DNA of 34,421 bases from an uncultured Pirellulaceae bacterium (GTDB lineage: Bacteria; Planctomycetota; Planctomycetia; Pirellulales; Pirellulaceae). The stretch covers positions 1 through 34,421 of the forward strand of contig CAKZVF010000247.1 in assembly GCA_937921995.1 (NCBI GenBank). Reading direction: 5' to 3'. Shown here in pieces: positions 15,426 through 27,200 of this stretch (position 1 is the stretch's first letter; each line of letters begins with the position of its first letter). Made by a program: the position numbers and the translations under genes. The notes beneath the pieces were generated by a model. It worked only from the letters and a program-made list of their open reading frames with translations, made no database searches and was not told where the DNA came from.

Positions 15426-17765
15426 TCATTTCAATTCGAATTCAAGTTTCTGCACGTCGACGGAATTACCGCCCACAAAAACCTCGAACTTGCCCGGCTC
15501 GGCAACGAATTCCAGATCCGAATTGAAGAAGCTTAACAGGCTCCGATCAATTTCGAAAGTAACAAGTTTTGTCTCTTGGGGTTGGAGTTCAGCTTTCTCA
15601 AAGCCCTTCAATTCCTTGGTCGGACGACTGATACTGCCGACAAGGTCGCGGATGTACATCTGCACGATTTCGGTTCCAGGCCGCTGTCCAACGTTGGTCA
15701 CTTCTACCGAAAAGGTAACCGTTTGGTCTCCCGAAAGTTCCGTTTTGGAAAGCTTCGGTTGTCCATACTTAAACGAGGTGTAGCTTAGTCCGTGTCCGAA
15801 AGCGTACAACGGATCGTTGGGAATATCCAAGTAATTTGAAGTGAATTTTGGACGCTCCGCCGGAGAAGGCCGGCCCGTGTTGAGCATGCTATGATAGACG
15901 GGGATCTGCCCCACGCTGATTGGAAAGGACGTGGTCAGTTTGCCCGCCGGATTCACGTCCCCAAACAGCACATCGGCGACCGCGTTTCCGGCTTCGGTGC
16001 CCCCAAACCAGACATCCAGAATCGCATCCATGTTCTCCGATTCCCACTGCAAGGTCATCGGCCGACCGTTGAATAAAACCAGTACGATCGGTTTGTCGGT
16101 CTTGGTGAGCGCGTCCAGCAATTTGCGTTGGGAGGGCTGCAATCCGATCGAGGCCATGCTGGACGCTTCGCCAGACATATTCGCCGCTTCGCCCACGACC
16201 GCCACGACGATGTCTGATTTTTCCGCCGCCGCGACAGCCTCTTGGATCAGTTCGTCAGCGCTGCGGTCACTGATGACGATCTCTTTCCCAAATGCGTTTA
16301 CGCGTTTGGCAAGTTGTTCATCGTCGCTAATATTACATCCTTTGGCGTGAACGATCGTCACGTCATCACCGACGGCTTGCTTGAGTCCCGCTAGGACCGA
16401 AACTGATTTCTGCCAGTCACCACTGACACTCCAACATCCCAACATGTTTTGCCGGCTGTCTGCCAACGGACCGACCACCGCGATCGTTCCCTTTTTCTTC
16501 ATCGGTAATGTTTCGTTCTCATTCTTGAGCAGCACAAACGAACGCGCGGCCACGTCCCGCGCGAACTCCCGATTGGAATCAGAGAAGATATCCGTCTTGC
16601 CGCGGTCGGTGTCGAAGTACCGGTACGCATCATCGAACAAACCCAAATCCGCTTTGGCTTGCAACACGCGCCGGCACGCCGCGTCAATCTGAGCCTCGGT
16701 CACGTCGCCGTCCTCCAGCGACTGCTTTAGCGTTGTTAGAAAACCTTCGCCCACCATGTCCATGTCGACGCTCGCGTTGAGCGACATTGCGGCCACGCGT
16801 TTGAGATCGCCCAAACCATGAGCGGTCATTTCGTTAACCGATGTGTAATCGGTGACCACCAAATCATCAAATCCCCAGCGGTCTCGCAAAAGATCTTTAA
16901 ACAGTGCCTTATTACCCGACGCGGGCACATAGTCCACCACGTTGAACGATGTCATCACCGAACCAACACCCGCATCCACGGCGGCTTTGTACGGTGGCAA
17001 GTATTCGTTGTGCATCCGGACTTGGCTCATGTCCACCGTCGCGTAGTCACGCCCACCCTCGGGTGCACCGTAATTGGCAAAGTGTTTCACGCAGGCCAAC
17101 ATCGTCGTCGGCGCGGTCAGATCATCCCCTTGGTAGCCACGCACCATCGCCGCCGCGATCGCAGATCCCAGAAACGGATCTTCGCCGGCACCTTCAGCGA
17201 TGCGTCCCCAACGTGGATCCCGCGCGATGTCGACCATCGGTGAAAACGTCCACATCAACCCATCGGCGGTCGCTTCCTTGGCGGCCGCTTTGGCGGTGGC
17301 TTCGATCAACTCCATGTCCCATGTGCATGACAGCGCCAGCGGAATAGGAAAGATCGTTTCGTGACCATGAATCACGTCCATCCCCGTCAGCAGCGGAATC
17401 TTCAGGCGGCTTTGTTCGGAAGCAATTTTTTGCAGTTGCCGGACTCTGTCAATTCCACGAATACCAAACACGCCTCCGACTTTGCCTGCAGCGATTTTGG
17501 CTGCGACATCTTTACTGACAGACGTTCCCGTTACCGCGCCGCCGGGTGTCAGTAGGTTCAGCTGGCCGATTTTCTCGTCCAGCGTCATCTTGGCCAACAA
17601 ATCGTCGATCGAAAAATCGGCTTTTTGAGCGGCAACGGTCGGCGCTGCTTGCTGGTCTATCGTTTGAGACGCCACCGGCGCTTGGGGTGATTGAGCAATC
17701 GCCGATTGCTTCATCATCAGCCCACAACAAGCGATGGAAAACGTAAGATAAAATAGTGGTTTCAT
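15426..17765 (-). CDS. bglX: Secreted GH3 beta-glucosidase (BglX-like)
   Basis: GH3 enzymes remove terminal beta-linked glucose or related sugars. The 779 residues show the BglX layout: signal peptide to about residue 25 (SAIAQ), the (beta/alpha)8 domain with GMDVIHGHETIFPIP (128-142), KHFANYGAPEGGRDY (227-241) and nucleophile D306 in VVTDYTS, then the alpha/beta sandwich domain, and a C-terminal fibronectin III-like domain (VTNVGQRPGTEIVQMYI). The usual SDW/SDY at the nucleophile is TDY here, a conservative change. GAAGG lies about ten bases before the ATG. It is the first gene of the minus-strand run leading into SDR, FAH hydrolase and FucD, suggesting that the target polysaccharide contains beta-linked hexose or xylose beside fucose. 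Substrate specificity within GH3 cannot be read from sequence. Confidence 0.93.
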   Translation of the reverse strand: MKPLFYLTFSIACCGLMMKQSAIAQSPQAPVASQTIDQQAAPTVAAQKADFSIDDLLAKMTLDEKIGQLNLLTPGGAVTGTSVSKDVAAKIAAGKVGGVFGIRGIDRVRQLQKIASEQSRLKIPLLTGMDVIHGHETIFPIPLALSCTWDMELIEATAKAAAKEATADGLMWTFSPMVDIARDPRWGRIAEGAGEDPFLGSAIAAAMVRGYQGDDLTAPTTMLACVKHFANYGAPEGGRDYATVDMSQVRMHNEYLPPYKAAVDAGVGSVMTSFNVVDYVPASGNKALFKDLLRDRWGFDDLVVTDYTSVNEMTAHGLGDLKRVAAMSLNASVDMDMVGEGFLTTLKQSLEDGDVTEAQIDAACRRVLQAKADLGLFDDAYRYFDTDRGKTDIFSDSNREFARDVAARSFVLLKNENETLPMKKKGTIAVVGPLADSRQNMLGCWSVSGDWQKSVSVLAGLKQAVGDDVTIVHAKGCNISDDEQLAKRVNAFGKEIVISDRSADELIQEAVAAAEKSDIVVAVVGEAANMSGEASSMASIGLQPSQRKLLDALTKTDKPIVLVLFNGRPMTLQWESENMDAILDVWFGGTEAGNAVADVLFGDVNPAGKLTTSFPISVGQIPVYHSMLNTGRPSPAERPKFTSNYLDIPNDPLYAFGHGLSYTSFKYGQPKLSKTELSGDQTVTFSVEVTNVGQRPGTEIVQMYIRDLVGSISRPTKELKGFEKAELQPQETKLVTFEIDRSLLSFFNSDLEFVAEPGKFEVFVGGNSVDVQKLEFELK

Positions 17766-17895
17766 TTTGAAATAGCCTTCGCAGCGCGGGTTTCAAATCG
17801 TTAACAGAAAGTTAAATTAGAGAGTCACCAGTGCGAAAGATCTTCTTGCACTGTTCGATGTGGTCATCATATTTCAATAGGAAGAAGCTGGCGAG

Positions 17896-18243
17896 ATGCG
17901 AGTAGGGATCAAAATTCTTGATGAAGCAGAATTTCGAAAAATTCTCGACGATGGTTTCGATCGGCTCGGCTATCAATTGGCCAACTCGGACGTCGATGAA
18001 CCGCTGTATCTTGCTCACTACTGCCATTTGACGTCCCGTAGACGCGGGACTGCTTATTTGCTGAAGTTTACAAAAGTTCCTGAAGGGAACTGGAACGCGG
18101 CGACGCTGATAGTGGCTTCCAGAAATGTGGCTTTGGCAGTCTGCGATCTGGAGATGAGCTCAGATGAGCAAACCGATGCTCATCACCGCCGCTGGGCGCA
18201 TCGAATCGTCAAGATGTTTGCCTCGGCTGCAGAACCTCTATGA
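17896..18243 (+). CDS. Doubtful small ORF between the GH3 gene and the giant gene
   Basis: The region 17766-18277 holds no gene I can identify. The best plus-strand candidate has 115 codons starting MRVGIKILDEAEFRKILDDG and ending MFASAAEPL, with AGGAAG about 12 bases upstream. However, a 71-codon minus-strand frame (18027 to 17812, ending CKKIFRTGDSLI) overlaps it and also looks protein-like, with many G/C third positions. At most one is likely to be real, and neither has a signal peptide or known motif. The stretch probably also contains the upstream control region of the GH3 gene and the 3' flank of the giant gene. Confidence 0.25.
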   Translation: MRVGIKILDEAEFRKILDDGFDRLGYQLANSDVDEPLYLAHYCHLTSRRRGTAYLLKFTKVPEGNWNAATLIVASRNVALAVCDLEMSSDEQTDAHHRRWAHRIVKMFASAAEPL

Positions 18244-18277
18244 AATCTATCTTTCGGCTATCGAAAGTGTCAGCGTT

Positions 18278-21200
18278 CTACCTGTTAAACAGCCAGTCGC
18301 GCATCCGCAGCAGCACGCCGCCGCGCTGCGCCGACACATCTCCGCACCCGCAGCAGTTTGAACACGCTTCGCACGCTTCACACGGGATCGTTTCTTCGAC
18401 GCAGGCTGAGCACTCAACGGTTTCCTGGCAAACGTCTTCGGTGATCACGCATTCTTCAACAATTTCCGTTTCGCAGCCGGAAATCTCTTCGGCCACAATC
18501 GACTCTTCACAAGGAACACACGCCTCGTTTGGTGTGACTGCGGCGAATTCAGTCGCATAACCACCCGTCACCGTTCGGCTGCTGTTGAGCGACAGAGGAT
18601 TGGCGTTGCTGGCGATTGGAACGCCCGAGTAGATCGGGCCCGGTCCGCCGAGGAAGTTGTTGATGCGGTTGCTTAGTAACTGACCATTGAAACGTGGAAG
18701 TAGGGGCAGCTGAGACGGATTGCCAGAGGTTCCAGAACGCAGTTCTCCAAAGTTGTTATTTTGTAGACTTTCGCCGAAGCCAAGATTGATACCATCGAGC
18801 TGATCATCGCCAACCGATGCCGCGGCGTTGGAACTGTCGATGCCGTCGCTGAACTGATTAGGTTGCGTTTCGGTCACGTTGTAGACGCCCGCAACGAGAT
18901 TCTCAAACAAGTAATTCCCTGCCGCGTCGGTCAACACCGTAAGATCAACGGCGTTTCCATAAACATCGGTGCCGGTCAAGTTGATCTCGACACCGGCGAT
19001 GCCATTTTCGCCCGGATCAAAAATTCCATTGTTATTATCATCGACGAACACCGTTCCCGAAATCTCTCCCAAAGGAGCCGCCGGCGGAGTGAAGGAGGTG
19101 ATGTCGCTGCTCGAACCGGTGTCATCGGGTGACCCGGCGTTGGTGGAACCTGGATCGGTGCCGCTGTCGCTCAGGTCGCTCGCGACGATCGGGTTGCCTG
19201 AAGAATCAAGCAACGCATTGCCGCTGCTGTCGATGGCTCCGGCAGTTGCCGAAATCTGATTGCCAACGCTGCCGGCCACGTTGGTGGGGTCGAGCTCAAC
19301 ACTGAACTCAAGCGTGAAGGAATCACCGACCGCCAAAACGCTGCTGCCTGTGTCCAACATCTCCGTCGTGGCCGCCCCATCAAAGGGCTCATTAACGGCG
19401 ATGTTGCTTGCAGAATCCGATGGGGCATCGGCCAATTGCAATCCGCTGACTCCCACAAACGCGCCGCCAAACTGAGTGGCAAGATCTTCTTGCAAACTAA
19501 GACTGGCCAGATCAGCCGTTCCCGTGTTCTCAACAACGACAGTGAAGGTAACCAGATAATTTCCATTGGCCAGCAGATCAGGCTCTCCCGCGATGGCCTT
19601 GGCCACGCCCAAGTCCGCGATCACGATGTCGGTGACATCGTCGATCTCTCCCGACGGGTCGGTACCGCTGTCGCTGTCGTCAGTCGCGACCACTGGATTG
19701 CCACTGCTGTCGGTCATGACCGAACCATCGGGGTTGATGCCTTGCCCCGAAACGGTGGCTTGATTGCCAAGCGATTGAGCCGGGCCGGCCGCGTCGGGGT
19801 CGATGGTGATCGTAAATGTGATTTGGAACGAAGCACCCGGATGCAGCACACCGCCGGTGATCATGTTCTGTGAAGTGTCGCCTGTCCAAGCGGGATTGAT
19901 TGTCGGCGGAGTTCCAATGCCTTCGGTGTTCAAAATGATCGGTGTCGAAGTCGCCACCAAAGCCGGACCGAATTTGGCCGTCACGTCGTCGTACACCGTC
20001 AGGTTATCCAAGGCCACATTGCCAAGGTTCCCCACGACGATGGTGAAGGTCACATCAAAGTTGTCTCCATTAGGCACCGCATCAGAAACGTCCTTGGCCG
20101 ATCCGATGGCCGCTTCGTTGATCGTAATGGTGACCGTTTCGGTTTCCTCGTTGCCATACTCATCGACCACCGTGTACTCAAACGTATCCGCGCCCGAAAA
20201 ACCGGCAAACGGAGTGAAGGTGAACGATCCATTTGGATTCATCACCACCGTACCGCAATCGGTCACGATCGGCGATCCAATAGGCTGCCCATCAACCTCC
20301 GTGACCATCAACAAGTCTCCATCAGGATCCGAATCGTTGGTCAGGACGTTACCAACAAACAGCGTATCAATATTGGTGAAGTAGTCATCGGGGTTAGTGA
20401 CCGGTGATCCGTTGATCGTGGTCAACACATCGTCGGCGGCGGGATCAATGGTCGGCGAAAGTCCGCTGCTGCTGGAAGGATTACTCAGCGCGATCACGTA
20501 GTCTTCAGGGGCTTCGCTGATGCCGTCGGAGGTGATGGGCAATTGGATAATCAAATCTGCCATCGATGCACCATCGGCAGGTGCCGTGTAAGTCAGTGTT
20601 CCCGTGGCGGGATCAAAGACAACGTCCGGGTTGGATGCGGCAGCAGCGCTGATCGCGTTGATCAAGCTTCCATAGTCGCCGCTGGTCGTGTTGATGTCCG
20701 TCAAACCGATATTGACCGAAACAGTTTCCCCGGATTGGAAAACGCCAGCGAGCGAAACCGTGTAGTCGGCCGTTGAACCTTCGCCCGTCACCGCAGGCCC
20801 CGCAACCGACCACTGAGCGTCATCGTTGTCGATGATCGTCGTCGTGACAAGATTGTCCGTTGCCGAAATCGTGGGGCTCAAACCGGTTGTGCTGGACGCA
20901 TTGGAGATCGCCAAGTTCAATCGTTCATTGCCTTCGATCAACAAATCATCAAACGAAGTAAAAGTCACCTCCAAATTATTCATTGCACCGGTGCCGTCGC
21001 TGACGAAGGTCAAAAAGGTTCCGTCCCAGCTGAGCGTGCCCGGGTTGGCCGGATCGTTGTTATAGGCCACCACCGCTGCGCTGACCGAAGCACTCACATT
21101 GGAGTAGTCGCCGCCATTGGTTTCGATGTCGCTGACGCCAAACTGAACCGTCGCCCGTTCGCCCGTTTGAAGATTGCCCGTCAAACCAATGCTGAACGTG

Positions 21201-24200
21201 ATCGGATCGCCTTCGGTAACTGACGTCGGTCCGGTGATCGACCACTGGCCGCCCGGTTCCGCCGGTCCGCCATCACCGTCGGTATCGTTGATGGTTGTCA
21301 GAACGGTATTGAGAACAGGGTCAATGAATACCGCGATGCCGGTATTGCTGCCAGAATTGGCCAACGTCACATCGTAGATCTCGGGGCCTTCCAAAAATGC
21401 ATCGTCGACCGCGCCCAGATCAATCACCAATCCCGTCAGCGTATCGCCATCGACCGCCGCGCTGAAGGTCAACGTTGTGCCGTCCCAACCGACGCTGCCG
21501 GGATTGCTTCCCGAGTTATAGTTTGCCACCGCGGCAACAACGGCTGCGTCGAATCCAGCATAATCAGCGCCGTTGGTGTCGATGTCACCAATCGAAAGTT
21601 CAACGGTCGCATCGTCACCTGCCGCCAAAGCATTGGTGATCGCAACGGTGTATGTGGCGGTACCACCTTCATCGACACTGTTGTCGCCAATGATCGTCCA
21701 CGTCACATCGTCGGCACCTGGCCCGACGGTATCGTCGATCGTGGTCACGACATCATCCGCCGCCACGTCGATCGCGTTGGCCGCGCCTGTCAGAGAATTC
21801 GAATTGCAAAGCGTGATCAAGAAATCTTCGGCGCCCTCGGCAAAGCTGTCGTTGATCGTTGCCAAATTCAACGGCAATCCATCCATCGGTCCGGTGCCAT
21901 CGCTGGTGAAGGTCAGCGTCGTGCCATCCCAAGCAACATTGCCCGGTCCGGTGTAGGTTGCCACGGCCAAAGTGATCGCCGAATCCAAACTTGCATAATC
22001 GGTCGACACAGTATCCACGTCCGACAGCTTCACATCGACGGTGACGATTTCCCCGGCCTGCAGATTGCCGGCTAATTCTAATGTATGTGCTGCGGTGTTA
22101 CCTTCGGGGACGGTTTGATCAACGCCGATCGACCAGACGGCAGTGGCCAATGCGCCGCCATCTCCGATCGTGTCGCGAATCGTTGTGGTGACAATGCTTT
22201 TATTAGGATCAATGCCGGTCGTCGATCCCGTCGTGCTGGCGGAACTGGACAACAGCACTTGATATCGCTCAGGACCCTCGATCAACGTGTCGTCGATCGC
22301 GTCGAGGTTGATGATCAAGTCGGCCATCGGCGCGTCGGTTCCCGTCACGGTCAATGTTCCGGTGGCGGCATCAAACGCCAAATCTGATCGGGTGGCAACT
22401 GCCGTTTGGACGGCGGTGACAAAGGTGTCGTAGTCGGCTGCATTGGTTTCGAGGTCCGCCAACGTCAAAACAACACTCGAGTTTTCACCCGATTGCAGAA
22501 TGCCGCTCAGCCCAACCATATACTGCGCCGTACCACCTTCGTCGACCGTTACATCGCCCATGAGACTCCACGCCACGGCGTCGTTGTCGATGATCGTGGT
22601 CATCACTGGGTTGGCCTGTCCGGTGACGCTGCTGCCGGTGGTTGATCCTGGGTTGCTCAAGCCCACGGTGAAGTCTTCGCTGCCCTCGGTAATCACATCG
22701 TCAACGGCCGTCAGTTCAATGCAGAGATCTTGCATCGGGTCGCCCGCGCTGGTGAAGGTTAACGTCGTCCCGTCGAAGGCCAGCGTACCGGTTCCGGTGT
22801 AGTTGGCGATCGCCGTGTTCACCGCCGAAACAAAGTTTGCATAATCGGCGGCGGTTGTGCTGGTGTCGCTGATCGTCAAATCTATCGAGGCCGTTTCGCC
22901 GGATTGCAACGTTCCCGAGAGCGCGACGAAGTATTTCGCATCGTCCCCTTCGATGACGGATGCATCTCCGGTGATGCTCCATGACACCGCATCGTCGTCA
23001 ATGATCGTCGTCGCGACGGTGGTTGGACCGGTGGAGGTGATTGCGCTGCCAGTGGTCGATCCCGGGTTGGCAATCGAAATGGTGAAGGCTTCATCCCCTT
23101 CGGCCAAGGCATCATCGACCGCGGTTAGCTCGATACACAAATTGTCCATCGGGTTACCGTCGCTGGTAAATATCAGCGTGGTTCCATCGAAGGAAAGTGC
23201 ACCCGGACCCGCGTAATTGGCGACCGCTGTGTTGACTGCGGTAACAAAGTTCGCGTAGTCCGCTGAATTGGTGTCGGTGTCTCCGATCGCCAATTCAATG
23301 GTTGCCGTTTCGCCTGATTGCAGCGTGCCGACCAATCCGACGAAGTACTTGGCGTCGTCCCCTTCGTTGACCGCGCTGTCGCCGGTGATGTTCCACTGGG
23401 TAACATCGTTGTCGATGATCGTCGTGGTGACGATGCGCGACGTGTTGTCGGTGAAGACCGTGCCGCCGGTCGTTGAACCTGGGTTGAAAATCGAAACGGT
23501 GAAGTCTTCATCGCCTTCGGCCAGCACATCATCCACGGCGCCCAAATTGATAATCAGATCCGACATCACATCGCCATCATTTGCGGCTGTGAAGGTGATC
23601 GTCGTGCCATCGAAGGTAACGCTGCCCGGGCCGGAATAAGCCGCCACCGCGCTGTTGACGGCCGCGACTAAATCCAAATAGTCCGTGCTGGCCGTATCAA
23701 CATTCGCATTTCCAATTTCAACCGTGGCGACTTCGCCCGCACCGAATTCTCCCTCGAGCGCCACGGTGTACTGTGCGTTCGCACCTTCGCCAACCGTTGC
23801 GTCGCCGATGATGCTCCACGTGGCAGCATCGTTGTCGATGATCGTTGTGGTGACGCTGTCGTTGGCAGCGCTGATTGAGACATCAGCGCCGGTCGTTGTC
23901 GCGGCACCTGATAAAGCGACGGTCAGGTCTTCTGGCCCTTCGATCAAGGCATCATCATTGGCCAGCAGATCGACGATCAAATCATCCATCACATCACCGT
24001 CGGCCGCGGCCGTGAATGTCAGCGTTGCGCCGTCAAACACGACATCGCCAGGACCCGCGTAAGCCGCCACCGCAGCGTTGACCGCCGCTACGAACGATGC
24101 GTAATCGCCAGAGTTGGTGGCAACGTTGGTCAAACCCACATCAACCGAAACCGATTCACCCGCGCCAAAGGCACCTGCTAAGGCGACAATGTAAGTCGCA

Positions 24201-27200
24201 TTTACGCCTTCGTCGACGGTTGTGCTGCCGGCGATGGACCACTGGGCCGAATCGGGCGCACCGCCAACGTTTTGAGTGTCGTTGATCGTCGTGGTCACAC
24301 TGTTGTCGGTGGGAGAAACAGTGACCGCCGCACCGGTGGTGGAACTGGGGCCGCTGAGCGCGATCGTGTACTGTTCGGTTCCTTCGACCAAGGCGTCGTT
24401 AAGCACTGGCAGCACGACCGTCAACGCCGGCATCGTCGCGCCGTCGGCAGGAGCGGTGAAAGTCAATTCGCCAGTGACCGGGTCGTAGCTCAAGTTCGGA
24501 TTGCCAGCGATCGCCGCGTTGATCGCGCCGTTAAGTGATCCCAAATCGGACGCGTTGGTCGTAATGTCGGTCAACCCAATCACAACGGTCGCCGTTTCGC
24601 CAGCGCCGAAGGATCCGCTGAGCTCCACCACGTACGACGCGGAGCCGCCTTCGTCTTCCAGCGCCGGACCGGTGATGCTCCACTGGGTCGGAGCGGTTTG
24701 GTCGATGATCGTCGTCACAACATCAGATCGGCTTGGATTGACAGCAACGGCAGCGCCCGAAGACGAGGCAGGGTTGGTCAGCGCCAACTGAAAATCTTCG
24801 TTGCCTTCGGAGAGCGCGTCGGTGCTCAGCCCGAGGTCGATCGTCAGCGGTGTCAGCGACGCACCATCGGTCGGTGCGGTGTAGGTCAACGTTCCAGTAG
24901 TGGCGTTGAACGTAACGTCCGGATCCGCTGCCGCGGCGGCAGTAATGGCCGCCACAATCGAAGCATAGTCGCTACTGTTGGTGGTTAAGTCATTCAGATT
25001 CAGGTCGACTGAAATGGATTCGCCCAATCCGATTGCGCCGTTAAGCCCCACGCGGTAGGTGGCGGTAGTACCTTCGTTGCCCGAGGTTGGCCCAATGATG
25101 GACCAAGTCGCCACGTCCGGTGCGCCGCCAACGTGTTGCGTGTCGTTGATCGTGGTCGTCACGCTGTCTTGGCCTGGCGCGATCGAAACGGCAACGCCCG
25201 TTGGGCCCGTTGGATTGGTCAAATCGACAGTGAAGGTTTCAACGCCTTCGACGATCGCGTCATTGAACAGCCCCGACAAGATGACTAATTCCGTCATCCC
25301 ATCACCATCATCAAAGGCGGTGAAGGTTAGCGTTGTGCCGTCAAAGTTCAGCGTCCCCGGACCGCTATACGCCGCAACCGCCGCGGTGACTTGTCCTGCG
25401 AAGTTAGCGTAGTCGGTTGAATTAGTGTCAACGTCATTGAGCCCAATATCAACGGTGGCCGATTCGCCGGCACCAAAGGTTTCTGACAATCCAACGGTGT
25501 ATTGGACCGCGCCGCCTTCATCGTTTCCATTGTCCACGCCGATCGACCATAGCGCCGCTGTCGCGCTGGGGTTGATCGTCGTTGTGACGGAACTGCTGGT
25601 GTTCAATCCAAGGCAAGCACCGGTGGTGCTGGTCGGATTGGTCAGCGTCAACGAGTAGTCTTCGGCCGCTTCAAGGAACCCGTCGGAGGTGGCGGTGATC
25701 TGAATCACCAAATCGCCCATCGGTCCGGTGCCATCACTGGTGAAGCCGATTTGCGTACCGTTCCAAATGACCGATCCCGGTTGGCCGCTGGCATTGTAAG
25801 TGGCGACCGCTGCATTGACAGCGGTGTTGAGCGCGGTGATATCACCGGCGGTCGTATCAATATTGGCCAGCGTGAGATCGACCAAGGCCGTTTCTCCTGA
25901 TTGCAGCAGCGCGTCGATGGTGACGGTGTAGTCGGTGGTGTTGGCTTCATCAACCGACGTTGCTCCGGTGATCGACCAGAGCGCTTTGTCCAGAGCCGTC
26001 CCCGCAGCGTCTATCGTGTCTTGGATTTCGGTATCGACGGAGTCATTGGCCGCGTCGATGGTGACTGCGATGCCGGTTGTGGTAACGGGATTGGCAACCG
26101 AAACATTGTATTGTTCGACACCTTCGACGACGGGGTCATTGATGGCGGTCAAGTCGATTGACAAAGCCGTCATCGCGCCGGTTCCATCACTGGTGAACGT
26201 GATCGCCACGCCATCCCAGTTGACCGTGCCCGGCCCACTATAAGCAGCGACCGCTGCCGCGACGGCCGCATTGAACGAAGCGTAGTCCGCTGGAGTGGTG
26301 GTGATGTCGGCAATCGAAAGATCAACGGTGGAACTTTCACCCGACTGCAGCGTCCCCGTTAAAATTAGTTCGTAATTTGCATCGGCACCTTCGTTGACCG
26401 TCGTGTCGCCGGTCAACTGCCACACTGCGGCGTCGTTGTCGGTGATGGTCGTCGTGACGATCCGGGCGGTGTTGTCGTTGAGGACTTGGCTGCCGGTGGT
26501 CGAACCGGGGTTGAAGATTGACACGGTGTAGTCCTCATCTCCTTCGACCAATAGGTCATCAACGGCGCCTAAGTCGATGACTAAATCTGCCATGACGTCG
26601 CCATCGTTGGTGGCGGTGAAGGTGATCGTTGTCCCGTCAAAGGTAACCGTGCCCGGCCCCGCGTAGGCCGCAACGGTGCTGTTTATCGCTGCGATCAAAT
26701 CCGCTGAATCGGCGTTGGTGGTGTCAACGTTGGCGCGTCCGATTTCAACGGTGGCAACCTCACCGGCCCCAAAAAGCCCATCCAGTTCGACCGTGTACTG
26801 GGCCGTCGCACCTTCAGCAACGGTGGCATCGCCTGTGATGCTCCACGTCGCGCCGTCGTTGTCAGTGATGGTTGTGGTGATGATTCTGGACGTGTTGTCA
26901 ACCAAGACCGAACCGCCGGTGGTCGAACCGGGGCTGAGGATTGACACGGTGTAGTCTTCATCGCCTTCGACCAACAAATCGTCGACGGCGCCCAAGTCGA
27001 TGACCAAATCCGTCATGGCATCACCATCGTTGGTCGCGGTGAAGGTGATCGTCGTGCCGTCAAAAGTAACCGTGCCCGGTCCTGAGTAGGCAGCTACCGC
27101 CGCGTTGGTGGCCGCCACTAAACTGGCGTAATCCGTACTGGTGGTGTCGACGTTGGCTTGGCCCAGTTCAACGGTCGCGACTTCGCCCGCCCCAAACTGC

